Positions 1 through 6,648 of a DNA stretch of 15,603 nt are shown here, piece by piece. The number at the start of each line of letters is the position of its first letter. The first letter of the stretch is position 1. The notes under the pieces are model-generated. The model was not told the origin of the DNA and made no database searches. It was given only the letters and a program-made list of their open reading frames with translations. The position numbers and the translations under genes are program-made. This DNA comes from JACCXG01 sp963785755 (GTDB taxonomy: Bacteria; Acidobacteriota; Vicinamibacteria; Vicinamibacterales; 2-12-FULL-66-21). The stretch is taken from contig CAWAXG010000026.1 in the NCBI GenBank assembly GCA_963785755.1, positions 1 through 15,603 of the forward strand, given 5' to 3'.

Positions 1-398
1 TACTGCAGTGGATAGAAGAGCAGGTGCCGCTCCCGCTCGACGATCGGCTTCACGTGCTTCCGGCTCGCCGACGTCCAGCACCCGAACGTGGCGGCGACGC
101 GATCCTGAAGGATCAGACGCTCGGCCGCGCTGGCGAACGTGGACCAGTTCGACCCTCCGTCGCGGACGACCGCCTCCACGGGTCTGCCCAGGACACCGCC
201 CGACCGGTTCACTTCCTCGATAGCGACCAGCGTGGCGTCCACCACGGCCCGTTCGCTTATCGCCATCGTGCCCGTGAGCGAGTGGAGCACGCCCACACGA
301 ATCGGATCGCGGGCTGCTCCCCGCCGCACCCATGTGAGCGCGAGCGCGCCCAGGGCCAGGACGAGAGCGAGGAGCGCAAGACGCGTCAGTCGTTTCAT
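1..398 (-). CDS. UrtA-like (urea/amide) substrate-binding protein or sensor domain, N-terminal part
   Basis: The gene enters from the left edge, so only the first 132 residues are visible. The start is the ATG at 398, three bases after the stop of the upstream ATPase gene, and the frame stays open to the edge. Residues 5-24 are a hydrophobic segment followed by RR, either a signal peptide or a membrane anchor. The mature part shows the UrtA/FmdD-type periplasmic-binding-protein pattern: RVGVLHSLTGTMAISER, then GGVLGRPVEAVVRDGG, then FGCWTSASRKHVKP and LLFYPLQY. In classical urt operons this protein binds urea for UrtBCDE. Here it instead closes an operon of a different ABC family, and no urtB-E is seen. 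Similar UrtA-like domains are also known as the sensory part of histidine kinases and other signalling proteins, and the missing C-terminus would decide. Family assignment is confident; urea as ligand is not. Confidence 0.85.
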   Translation of the reverse strand, partial: MKRLTRLALLALVLALGALALTWVRRGAARDPIRVGVLHSLTGTMAISERAVVDATLVAIEEVNRSGGVLGRPVEAVVRDGGSNWSTFASAAERLILQDRVAATFGCWTSASRKHVKPIVERERHLLFYPLQ

Positions 399-401
399 GC
401 T

Positions 402-1214
402 CTATGCGTACATTTGCCGGAGCATCTCGGCCGTCGTCTCGTCGATCTGCTCCGCCCGCCGGACCTCTTCGAAGCGCGCGAGCAGATCATCGACGCGCAG
501 GCGTCGCTTTTCGGCATCGCGGAAGTCGTGTATCACACGGCCACGGTGCATCATCACGACCCGGTCGCCGAGCTGCGTCACCTGCGTCATCGAGTGGGTC
601 ACGGCAAGGGTGGTCAGCTTGTCGCGCGAGACGATTTCCTGGCTCAGGCGAATCACCTGATCAGCGCTCTTCGGATCGAGGGCGGCCGTGTGCTCGTCGA
701 GCAGCAGGAGCTTCGGTTTCACCCATGACGCCATCAGCAGCGTGAGTGCCTGACGCTGGCCTCCAGACAGGCTGCCGATCGGATTATCGAGGCGATCCTC
801 CAGACCCATGTTGAGCCAGCGGACGCGATCGCGCAGCTCGCCGCGCATCCGGCCTGTCAGCGCCCATCCGAGGCCGCGCCCCCGACCCCGCCGCGTCGCC
901 AGAACGAGGTTCTCGGCGATCGTCATCGAAGGCGCGGTGCCGCTGAAGGGGTTCTGGAAAACGCGTCCGACGAGGCTCGCCCGCCGGTGCTCGGGCCACG
1001 CCGTGACGTCCACGCCATCGATGCGGATGGTCCCCGCATCCACGGGGAACGTCCCGGCGATCGCATTGAGCAGCGTCGACTTGCCGGACCCGTTCGTGCC
1101 CACGACGATGACGAACGACCCCTCTTCGACGGAAACGTCGATGCCCTGGAGCGCGCGCAGCTCGTTTGCAGTCGCGGCGTTGAACGTTTTGAAAATCTGT
1201 CGGATGTCGAGCAT
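402..1214 (-). CDS. ABC transporter ATP-binding protein (COG1101/TrpZ-like family)
   Basis: ATPase of the importer formed with the adjacent permease; it acts on the cytoplasmic face of the membrane. All ABC motifs are intact. Numbered from the upstream GTG at 1253, they are Walker A GTNGSGKST (52-60), Q-loop VFQNP (98-102), signature LSGGQ (162-166), Walker B LLLLDE (182-187) and H-loop His220. I prefer the ATG at 1214 (MLDIRQIF, 270 aa). It lies 10 bases after the permease stop, and family members begin with this strand. The GTG at 1253 would overlap the permease by 29 bases and add 13 low-complexity residues. The family partners a PF04392 binding protein and a COG4120 permease, both encoded just upstream. 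Known relatives include the TrpXYZ tryptophan importers of Firmicutes, but the substrate here cannot be read from sequence. Confidence 0.92.
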   Translation of the reverse strand: MLDIRQIFKTFNAATANELRALQGIDVSVEEGSFVIVVGTNGSGKSTLLNAIAGTFPVDAGTIRIDGVDVTAWPEHRRASLVGRVFQNPFSGTAPSMTIAENLVLATRRGRGRGLGWALTGRMRGELRDRVRWLNMGLEDRLDNPIGSLSGGQRQALTLLMASWVKPKLLLLDEHTAALDPKSADQVIRLSQEIVSRDKLTTLAVTHSMTQVTQLGDRVVMMHRGRVIHDFRDAEKRRLRVDDLLARFEEVRRAEQIDETTAEMLRQMYA

Positions 1215-1224
1215 CGTCCCGGAG

Positions 1225-2169
1225 TCAGGCCCGGGCGCCTGATGGCTTTGCACGCCGCACCCCCGCGACCCTCGACACGATCGTCGGGAGGACGAGAGCG
1301 ACGAATACGAAGACCGCGGTGATCAGCTTGAGGTCGTTCGGGTTGAGACCGCCGCGCAGCGCGATCGCGACGAGCAGTCGGAAGAGCACCGATCCCATCA
1401 CCGCGCCCGTGATGATGAACCCGAGTTGCCGCGTCCCCACCAGCGCCTCTCCGATGATGACGCTGGCGAGTCCCCACACCACCATCCCAATGCCCATCTG
1501 CACGTCGGCGAAGCCCTGATACTGCGCGAGCAGCGCGCCGGCCAGCGCCACCATGGCATTCGACAGCGCCAGGCCAAGGATGATCATCGTGTTCACGTTG
1601 ACGCCCAGCGCGCGGATCATCTGCGCATTGTCGCCGGCAGCCTGCATCGTCGTACCCAGATGCGTGCGGAAGAAAACGAAGAGGATCGCCGCGGCCAGCG
1701 TGGCAGCAAGCAGCGCGAGGACGAGCACCGAGACGTCGCGCGTGCTGACCTCCCAACCAGCCAGGTTGAGGCGAGCGGCGCCAAGGGCGGTCGCCCCAGC
1801 ACTTTCCGCCATCGTCGCGAGCGTCCGCTCCGAGAGCAGCGGCACGTTGCTCCGGCCCATGACGTGCAGGTTGACTGAATAGAGCGCCGTCATCACCAGG
1901 ATGCCAGCGAGCAGCTTGTTGATGCCGAAGCGTGTGTGGATCACTCCCGTAGTGGCTCCGGCGACCGCCCCTGCTGCGCAGGCGATCGCCGTGGCGAGCA
2001 CGGGGTGCACCTGTGCGACCAGGAGCGTGGCGGCCACCGCGGCGCCCAGCGTGATGGAACCGTCCGCGGTGATGTCGGGGAACTCGAACACTCGGAAGCT
2101 CACGAACACGCCGAGAGCGAGGAGCGAGAGGATCGCTCCGATCGTGAACGCGCCGATCAGCAGGGACAT
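1225..2169 (-). CDS. ABC transporter permease (COG4120, BPD_transp_2-type)
   Basis: Inner-membrane permease of 314 aa, strongly hydrophobic with about eight to nine predicted helices spread over its length. The conserved block after the first helices (FPDITADGSITLGAAVAA, then GINKLLAGILVMTALYSVNL) is typical of the permeases paired with PF04392 binding proteins. Its ATG starts one base after the stop of the STAS gene (TGACATG), with a GGGAG purine run about ten bases upstream, so translation is probably coupled. It shares the operon with the ATPase downstream and the binding protein two genes upstream. The last ten residues are basic (RRAKPSGARA), as expected for a cytoplasmic tail. No defect is visible. 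The family is clear, the transported compound unknown. Confidence 0.93.
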   Translation of the reverse strand: MSLLIGAFTIGAILSLLALGVFVSFRVFEFPDITADGSITLGAAVAATLLVAQVHPVLATAIACAAGAVAGATTGVIHTRFGINKLLAGILVMTALYSVNLHVMGRSNVPLLSERTLATMAESAGATALGAARLNLAGWEVSTRDVSVLVLALLAATLAAAILFVFFRTHLGTTMQAAGDNAQMIRALGVNVNTMIILGLALSNAMVALAGALLAQYQGFADVQMGIGMVVWGLASVIIGEALVGTRQLGFIITGAVMGSVLFRLLVAIALRGGLNPNDLKLITAVFVFVALVLPTIVSRVAGVRRAKPSGARA

Positions 2170-2170
2170 G

Positions 2171-3391
2171 TCAGCTCATCTCCCAGACGCCGGGACCGGC
2201 CCAGCACGCGCCCCGGATGAATTCGCTCTGCCCGATCCCCACCACCTCTCTGGTGTCGTTGAGGAGGTGCAGGACGCCGAGCAGGCTCTCCGTCTCGAAG
2301 AGGTTGACGACGGTTTCCTTGAGATCGATGCGGCCACGCTTCAGCGGACCGAAGGAGAACGCCGCTGCATGAAAATGTCCGAAGAGATCGGGCGATTTGC
2401 CGAGCGGCCGCAGTTGCGGCTGCTGGCTCCGCGAAACGATGCCGACGGCGAGCGTCAGGCTCCGTGCGAAAGCGCGCTCGGTCGTAAATGTCAGTCGCGA
2501 TCTGACCTCTGGGAACGCGAAGAGACTCGCCTCGCCCGGGTGCGCGGGCGATTGCCGCAGCGCGGCCCCCACCAGAGCCGCCGCTTCACCAACGATCACG
2601 ACGGCGGCCGTCTCCGCCCCCGACATCTCGAGACAACTCGTGGCGAGACCGCCGAGCGTGATGGCGCGCGACGACCCGGCGTCGAAGCGGACCAGTCGGG
2701 CGAAGGATCCGTCGCCGGCCAGGCAATAAAGGACTTGCAGCTTCGACGCGTGATCGTCCGATCCGACCAGGTAGTCCGGAACGTTGGTCCCGTCGGCAGG
2801 CTGATACACGGCGGCGTGACCGACAGCGACGAATTCCCCGAAGCGGTCGCGGCAATCGGAAAAGCCGTCACCGATGGCGCCGATCCCCAATGCGAACCCC
2901 GAGTCTCGCAGCTGAACGCTCGAGCAATGCTCTTCGCGAAAGGCGCTCGCTGCGAGTGGTGCGTCGGTGCCGATGACGCGGCAACGCACCTCGGCGCCGG
3001 GCGCCAGGTCGAAGATATGGAAGACAGCCCCCGCGCGCTCGAAACGGGTGCCGTCGACCGGACCGGCTTCGAGCTCAGACGTCCCCTCGCCCGCCTCGAT
3101 GAGCGTGTTGGCCAGCCCCGTCATCTCCAGCACCGTCCTCACCTGCGGCGACGGGCGGATGATGGCAAGCGAACCGTCGATGCGCTGGAGCTGTTTGTAA
3201 CACCTCATCAGGACGGTAATGCCGGCCGAGCTCATGAAGTTGACGTCCGAGAGGTCCAGCCGAATGCGATCGTGCCCCTCGCGCATCGTCTCCGCGAGGC
3301 TGTTCTGCAGGTGATCCGCCCAATACCCATCGAGCCTTCCGCGGATTCGCAGCTCGAGGGCGCCGGAAGTCTGGATTCGTGTGATTTCCAT
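2171..3391 (-). CDS. STAS-domain protein with large uncharacterised C-terminal region
   Basis: 406-aa soluble protein with no signal or membrane segment. Residues 1-98 are a STAS (anti-anti-sigma-like) domain: MEITRIQTSGALELRIRGRL, then LDLSDVNFMSSAGITVLM, with Ser54/Ser55 at the position phosphorylated in SpoIIAA/RsbV proteins. Residues 105-406 are one continuous unrecognised region. It contains GFALGIGAIGDGFSDCRDRF, an FVAVGHAAVYQPADG segment and a C-terminal ESEFIRGACWAGPG motif. It looks like a genuine globular domain rather than read-through. The ATG at 3391 was chosen because the STAS fold begins there; the 81 codons further upstream in this frame are low-complexity and run antisense-like through the preceding gene. 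The gene lies between the binding protein (26-base gap) and the permease (1-base gap), so it is made with the transporter. Inference: it links transporter or ligand state to a partner-switching signalling step. Confidence 0.85.
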   Translation of the reverse strand: MEITRIQTSGALELRIRGRLDGYWADHLQNSLAETMREGHDRIRLDLSDVNFMSSAGITVLMRCYKQLQRIDGSLAIIRPSPQVRTVLEMTGLANTLIEAGEGTSELEAGPVDGTRFERAGAVFHIFDLAPGAEVRCRVIGTDAPLAASAFREEHCSSVQLRDSGFALGIGAIGDGFSDCRDRFGEFVAVGHAAVYQPADGTNVPDYLVGSDDHASKLQVLYCLAGDGSFARLVRFDAGSSRAITLGGLATSCLEMSGAETAAVVIVGEAAALVGAALRQSPAHPGEASLFAFPEVRSRLTFTTERAFARSLTLAVGIVSRSQQPQLRPLGKSPDLFGHFHAAAFSFGPLKRGRIDLKETVVNLFETESLLGVLHLLNDTREVVGIGQSEFIRGACWAGPGVWEMS

Positions 3392-3417
3392 GAGTCGCCG
3401 GTGTCGTTTCTGGGTCT

Positions 3418-4614
3418 CTATTTCGCCGGTCCGCGTACCAAACCGTCGGCCGGCCGGGCGCCGATCACGCGCTGGGCGCGCGCCAGAACCGACGCGGGAA
3501 TGCGCAACGCGATGAGTAGAGCGAGCGGACGTCCGGCGGCCTTGCGGTTCGGCTGGTTCGCTGATCTGTCGTGGATCCCCGTCTCGTCGACAAGGATCGT
3601 CGCCATGTTGCGGGCCTCCTCCGGCACGCGCCACGGCTCTTTCAGTCCCTTCAACGCGAGCGTATTGAGAATGATCCGCCTGGGCACTTCGTCCAGGACG
3701 TCGCGGATTGGAATCGTGGCCGGATCGGTCCCGCGCAAGAGGCTCGCGGCGAGGGCCCCGGCGAGACGTCCGACCTCGACGAAATCGAGGCCCACATCGA
3801 GGAACGTCCCGCGATCAGGCTTCCCCGGCGTGATGGTGAACACCGGGATGCCGGCGTGCCGCGCTGTCTCAACCGTGGTGGGGATGGTGGACATCATTAC
3901 GTTGTCGCCGGGAATCCAGAACGCCTGCGCCCCACGTGCGATGACGGAATTGACGGCCTCGACCACTGCGGACGTGCTGTCAACGTTCGCCTCGAGCAGC
4001 GTGATTCCCAACGTGCGACACGTCTCGCGCGCCGCCATCACGAACGCGCGCGAGTTCGCCTCCGCCGGATTCCATGCCGTGCCCACGATCCTGAGGCCGG
4101 GCAGAGACTCCTTTACGAGCCGGAACACGTCGTTGACTGGCAGGAACGTGCTCTGGCCCACCATGTGCTTCGGGTGCTTCATGGGATCGGCGCGGTCGAG
4201 GCCGATCCCGGCGACAAAGGGATCCGCCACGATGCCGAAGACGTGACGCACGCGCCCTTCCCGGTTGGCGTTGGCGACGGCCTGCATCGACGGCGTACTC
4301 GACGTCAGGACGAGGTCGTAATCGCCGTTCACGATCTGACTGGCAATGGCGTTGCCGACCGCCATGTCTGCCTCGGCGTTGAATCGCTGTATCGACGCCG
4401 CGGCACCATCCGCGAACTCGTGCTCGGCCAGTCCCTGGATCATGCCTGTGATTCCGTCATCGAGGACGGGACTGGAAGCGTGCTGCAGGATGGCGATCTT
4501 GACGACCGACCTGGGGGCCGAGGTCCGGCGGCCGAGGTCAGAAAAAAGCAGGACGGCGGACGTCAGGAGGATCAGAGTGATGCCGAGCGCAAGACGCTTG
4601 AATGCAAACCACAT
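3418..4614 (-). CDS. ABC_sub_bind (PF04392) substrate-binding protein, membrane-anchored
   Basis: First gene of the transporter operon, 398 aa. Residues 5-26 form a hydrophobic segment without a lipobox cysteine, so it is anchored or carries an ordinary signal peptide. The PF04392 domain follows from about residue 37: VVKIAILQHASSPVLDDGI, FNAEADMAVGNAIASQIV, DLVLTSSTPSMQAV, FGIVADPFVAGIG, then VGTAWNPAEANSR, FWIPGDNVM and DVGLDFVEVGRLAGALAA. This protein would capture the ligand in the periplasm and deliver it to the permease and ATPase encoded downstream. The domain ends near residue 345. The remaining 50 residues (rich in R and A) are an odd tail with no recognisable family match. The start at 4614 lies about 19 bases after a good -10 box and has no obvious Shine-Dalgarno sequence, suggesting a very short leader. 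Confidence 0.92.
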   Translation of the reverse strand: MWFAFKRLALGITLILLTSAVLLFSDLGRRTSAPRSVVKIAILQHASSPVLDDGITGMIQGLAEHEFADGAAASIQRFNAEADMAVGNAIASQIVNGDYDLVLTSSTPSMQAVANANREGRVRHVFGIVADPFVAGIGLDRADPMKHPKHMVGQSTFLPVNDVFRLVKESLPGLRIVGTAWNPAEANSRAFVMAARETCRTLGITLLEANVDSTSAVVEAVNSVIARGAQAFWIPGDNVMMSTIPTTVETARHAGIPVFTITPGKPDRGTFLDVGLDFVEVGRLAGALAASLLRGTDPATIPIRDVLDEVPRRIILNTLALKGLKEPWRVPEEARNMATILVDETGIHDRSANQPNRKAAGRPLALLIALRIPASVLARAQRVIGARPADGLVRGPAK

Positions 4615-4632
4615 GTGGCGGCTCGTGGCCCG

Positions 4633-4661
4633 ATTCTGATGCCCTCCATCAACGATGTCAA
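4633..4661 (-). promoter_or_regulatory. Sigma-70-type promoter for the transporter/STAS operon
   Basis: On the minus strand a perfect TTGACA (positions 4661-4656) is followed after exactly 17 bases by CAGAAT (4638-4633), which matches TATAAT at four of six positions. It points at the ATG at 4614, leaving a predicted leader of only about 12 bases. No other gene begins in between. This is the best promoter match noticed in the window. Confidence 0.6.
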
Positions 4662-4715
4662 TTTGCTCTGGAGGGACGGCACTCTCGAACGGATGAGATC
4701 GCGTTTCCTAGAGCG

Positions 4716-5150
4716 GGACGAGCACGTGGCGTGGGACGGACAACACTGCTTCTCGTGGGCCACTCGCGAATCTCGTGCTCGTCACGGTCCGGGCGGCCGT
4801 CGCTGTCCGATCAGCCCCGGTTGTGCTCCTGCAGGAACTCCTGGTACTCGCGCTTCAGGTCCCGTTCGAGGACGACCCGCCGAATCTCGAGCCCGTCGTG
4901 CTCGTCGCTGAGCCGGGCGTCTTCCTGCCCGTACGTCGCGTGAGATTCGAGTCGTGGTCGAGTTCGCGTTCACGGCTCGCGCCCGCGTAGAACGCCTGTG
5001 AGGGCTCGTCGTCGCGGTCCATGGAGTGCGAGCCGAGCACGTCGCGGCCCTCCCGCGTCAGCGTCAGGCCGCGCTCGGCGTCGCCCAGGTTCACCGCCTC
5101 GACGAGGCCCTTGTGGTTCAGACGATGGAGCGAGACTCTATCTCTTGGAT
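4716..5150 (-). pseudogene. Decayed accessory gene with winged-helix-like segment
   Basis: A coding trace survives in two frames. From about 5150 to 4940 it reads LHRLNHKGLVEAVNLGDAER, then LTLTREGRDVL and QAFYAGASRERELDHDS. After a frame change near 4940 it continues ATYGQEDARLSDEHDGLEIR, RVVLERDLKREYQEFLQEHN. It then meets an in-frame TGA (4811-4813) and goes on as SDSDGRPDRDEHEIREW before fading. The first part looks like the second half of a winged-helix domain. From memory, the QAFYAG...ERELxHD and RVVLxxxLKREYQxFLQE motifs occur in an uncharacterised accessory protein family scattered through soil bacteria; I cannot name a function. The N-terminal half is missing and the trace stops abruptly where the HAF-derived repeat begins (about 5155). 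This is clearly a non-functional remnant. Confidence 0.6.
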
Positions 5151-5160
5151 GAGGGGGGAC

Positions 5161-5224
5161 GGCATCTCGACCATCCCGACGTCCGCGGTCCAGATGAACG
5201 CGTACCGCCGGTGTCCCTTGGTGC
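5161..5224. repeat. 64-bp copy of a HAF-repeat gene fragment (copy A)
   Basis: This stretch is identical to 15036-15099 except for one base (A at 5204 against G at 15079), in the same orientation. Read on the minus strand it encodes TKGHRRYAFIWTADVGMVEM, part of a HAF repeat. On both sides the sequence is unrelated to the second copy. It sits exactly between the decayed accessory gene and the broken transposase. Confidence 0.85.
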
Positions 5225-5227
5225 GGC

Positions 5228-5806
5228 TTGAGGAGCAGCTCCGCATCTGGCCCTCTCGGTTTGTACAGGAGCATGGACCCCTGCGTCCGGTGGTCGAGCG
5301 AGTGCTGCGGGAGTTCTTGAAGTGCGGCCTCGTCGAACATGGCTTCGCACGGCTTTGGTGCGCCGAGTGCCGCAAGAAGCGTGCTCGTGGCATTCTCCTG
5401 CCGGGGCCGCAGCTTCTGCCCCTCGTGTGAGAAGAAGAAACAGCTCCCGTAGGCTGAGTGGTTGCACGAGGAACTGCTCCTGCCCGTGGCGCACCGTCAC
5501 GTGGTGCTCACCATCCCGCGCCTGTTGCGCCCGCTGTTCCGGCGCCGGCGGGAACTGCTCGGCGAGCTCGCTCGTGCAGGCGCCGAGGCCGTCATGGAGC
5601 TGGTCCGTCGGGCGAGCGGCGAAAGCGACGCGCGGCCTGGGATCGTGGTCTCGATCGCAAGCGCGGGAGACCTCCTGCAGTGGCATCCGCATCTGCACCT
5701 CATCACCACAGACGGTGGCCGCGCCAAAGACGGCTCGTGGCACACGGTGGCGGAGTGGGACGCCGGGCAGCTGATGCGGCGGTTCCGCGAGCTGCGGCTT
5801 TGGCTC
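5228..5806 (+). pseudogene. Broken IS91-like (Y2/HUH, PF04986) transposase
   Basis: The remnant begins FVQEHGPLRPVVERVLREFL and continues KCGLVEHGFARLWCAECRKK, the zinc-binding start of IS91-like transposases. At about 5383 one extra base shifts the frame, after which it resumes LVAFSCRGRSFCPSCEKKK, completing the cysteine set. An in-frame TAG follows at 5450-5452. Then come AEWLHEELLLPVAHRHVVLT, GIVVSIASAGDLLQWHPHLH (the HUH-type HLH motif) and GSWHTVAEWDAGQLMRRF. Homology ends near 5806. The region expected to hold the catalytic tyrosines and the C-terminal half is absent. Full-length relatives are roughly twice as long. The element therefore cannot move by itself, and no clear terminal ori/ter sequences were found. 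Confidence 0.82.
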
Positions 5807-5939
5807 GTGTCGCCACCGCCGCCGGCGACAACGCGCCGTCGGAGCAGGTGGAATGGCAGTGGAGTTCGAACCGCACGAAGAGGACGCCTAGCCTGCATTT
5901 CTCACCTAGCAGCCGGGAAAAAGGTATGCTGCGCCAGCA

Positions 5940-6626
5940 ATGAAAGCCCCTCGAAAAGGCGCACTGGTGGCCCTGCGAGACCGGCGCGAGGAAGTGATCG
6001 AGCTTCTGTGCGACCACTCTGCGCGCGACAACCTCGATGTCGACGCCTTCGAACAGCGCATCGATCGGGCGCATCGAGCGGGAGACATCGCCGAGCTCGA
6101 TGCGGTGCTCGCCGACCTTTCGCCGGCCACCGGCGAGGTACCCTCGACCGCGCTCGCCGTGCCGTCGCGACGCATGGCGGTTTCTGCGCGCGCGGATCAT
6201 CCCAAGAGCGGATATGCGCTGGCGGTCCTCGGTGGCACCGAACGCAATGGCGTCTGGCGCGTGCCGCGCACGTTGCGCGGGTTGACCTGCATGGGCGGCA
6301 CGACGCTCGATTTCCGCGAGGCAATTTTGGCTCCCGGCGCGACCGAGGTGCAGGTCTTCGGCGTGATGGGTGGCTGTCACATCCTGGTGCCCTCGGACCT
6401 GCAGGTCGAATGCCACGGCGCCGCCATCATGAGTGGCTTTGCCAGCCTCGAACGCAGCGCGCCCGAGCCCGATCCCGAGGCACCGCCCTTGCGCATTCGC
6501 GGCTTCGTCATCATGGGCGGCGTCGACGTCGAGACGCGCCTGCCCGGGGAGAGCGAAAAAGAGGCGCGCAAGCGGCGACGGCGCGAACGTCGGCAGCGCC
6601 GCCGGCAAAGACATTTACCAGCGTAG
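5940..6626 (+). CDS. DUF1707/LiaF-like protein
   Basis: 228-aa protein without membrane helices. Residues 8-56 (RDRREEVIELLCDHSARDNL, then FEQRIDRAHRAGDIAELDAV) match the DUF1707/SHOCT-like short helical module that recognises small-helix partners. Residues 90-210 match the LiaF-type C-terminal domain (PF09922-like), a right-handed beta structure seen here as repeated GG turns: AVLGGTERNGVWRVP, LTCMGGTTLDF, VFGVMGGCHILVP and GFVIMGGVDVETRLPG. The tail is very basic (KEARKRRRRERRQRRRQR). LiaF proteins control cell-envelope stress kinases; this one lacks their membrane segments. It is the first gene of the plus-strand block, 22 bases before eutH. The ATG at 5940 fits the domain start, although no good Shine-Dalgarno sequence precedes it. 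A link to ethanolamine use is not established. Confidence 0.82.
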   Translation: MKAPRKGALVALRDRREEVIELLCDHSARDNLDVDAFEQRIDRAHRAGDIAELDAVLADLSPATGEVPSTALAVPSRRMAVSARADHPKSGYALAVLGGTERNGVWRVPRTLRGLTCMGGTTLDFREAILAPGATEVQVFGVMGGCHILVPSDLQVECHGAAIMSGFASLERSAPEPDPEAPPLRIRGFVIMGGVDVETRLPGESEKEARKRRRRERRQRRRQRHLPA

Positions 6627-6648
6627 GTACCCGGACCCACCCCGTTGT

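Noticed and set aside
1901..4246. Long plus-strand open frame of 781 codons
   Set aside because: It is antisense to the permease, STAS and binding-protein genes. Its translation is arginine- and alanine-rich with no domain pattern, while the opposite strand has clear families.
4572..4763. Small minus-strand frame upstream of the transporter operon
   Set aside because: It overlaps the binding-protein start and the promoter; its first residues are the tail of the decayed accessory gene rather than an independent gene.
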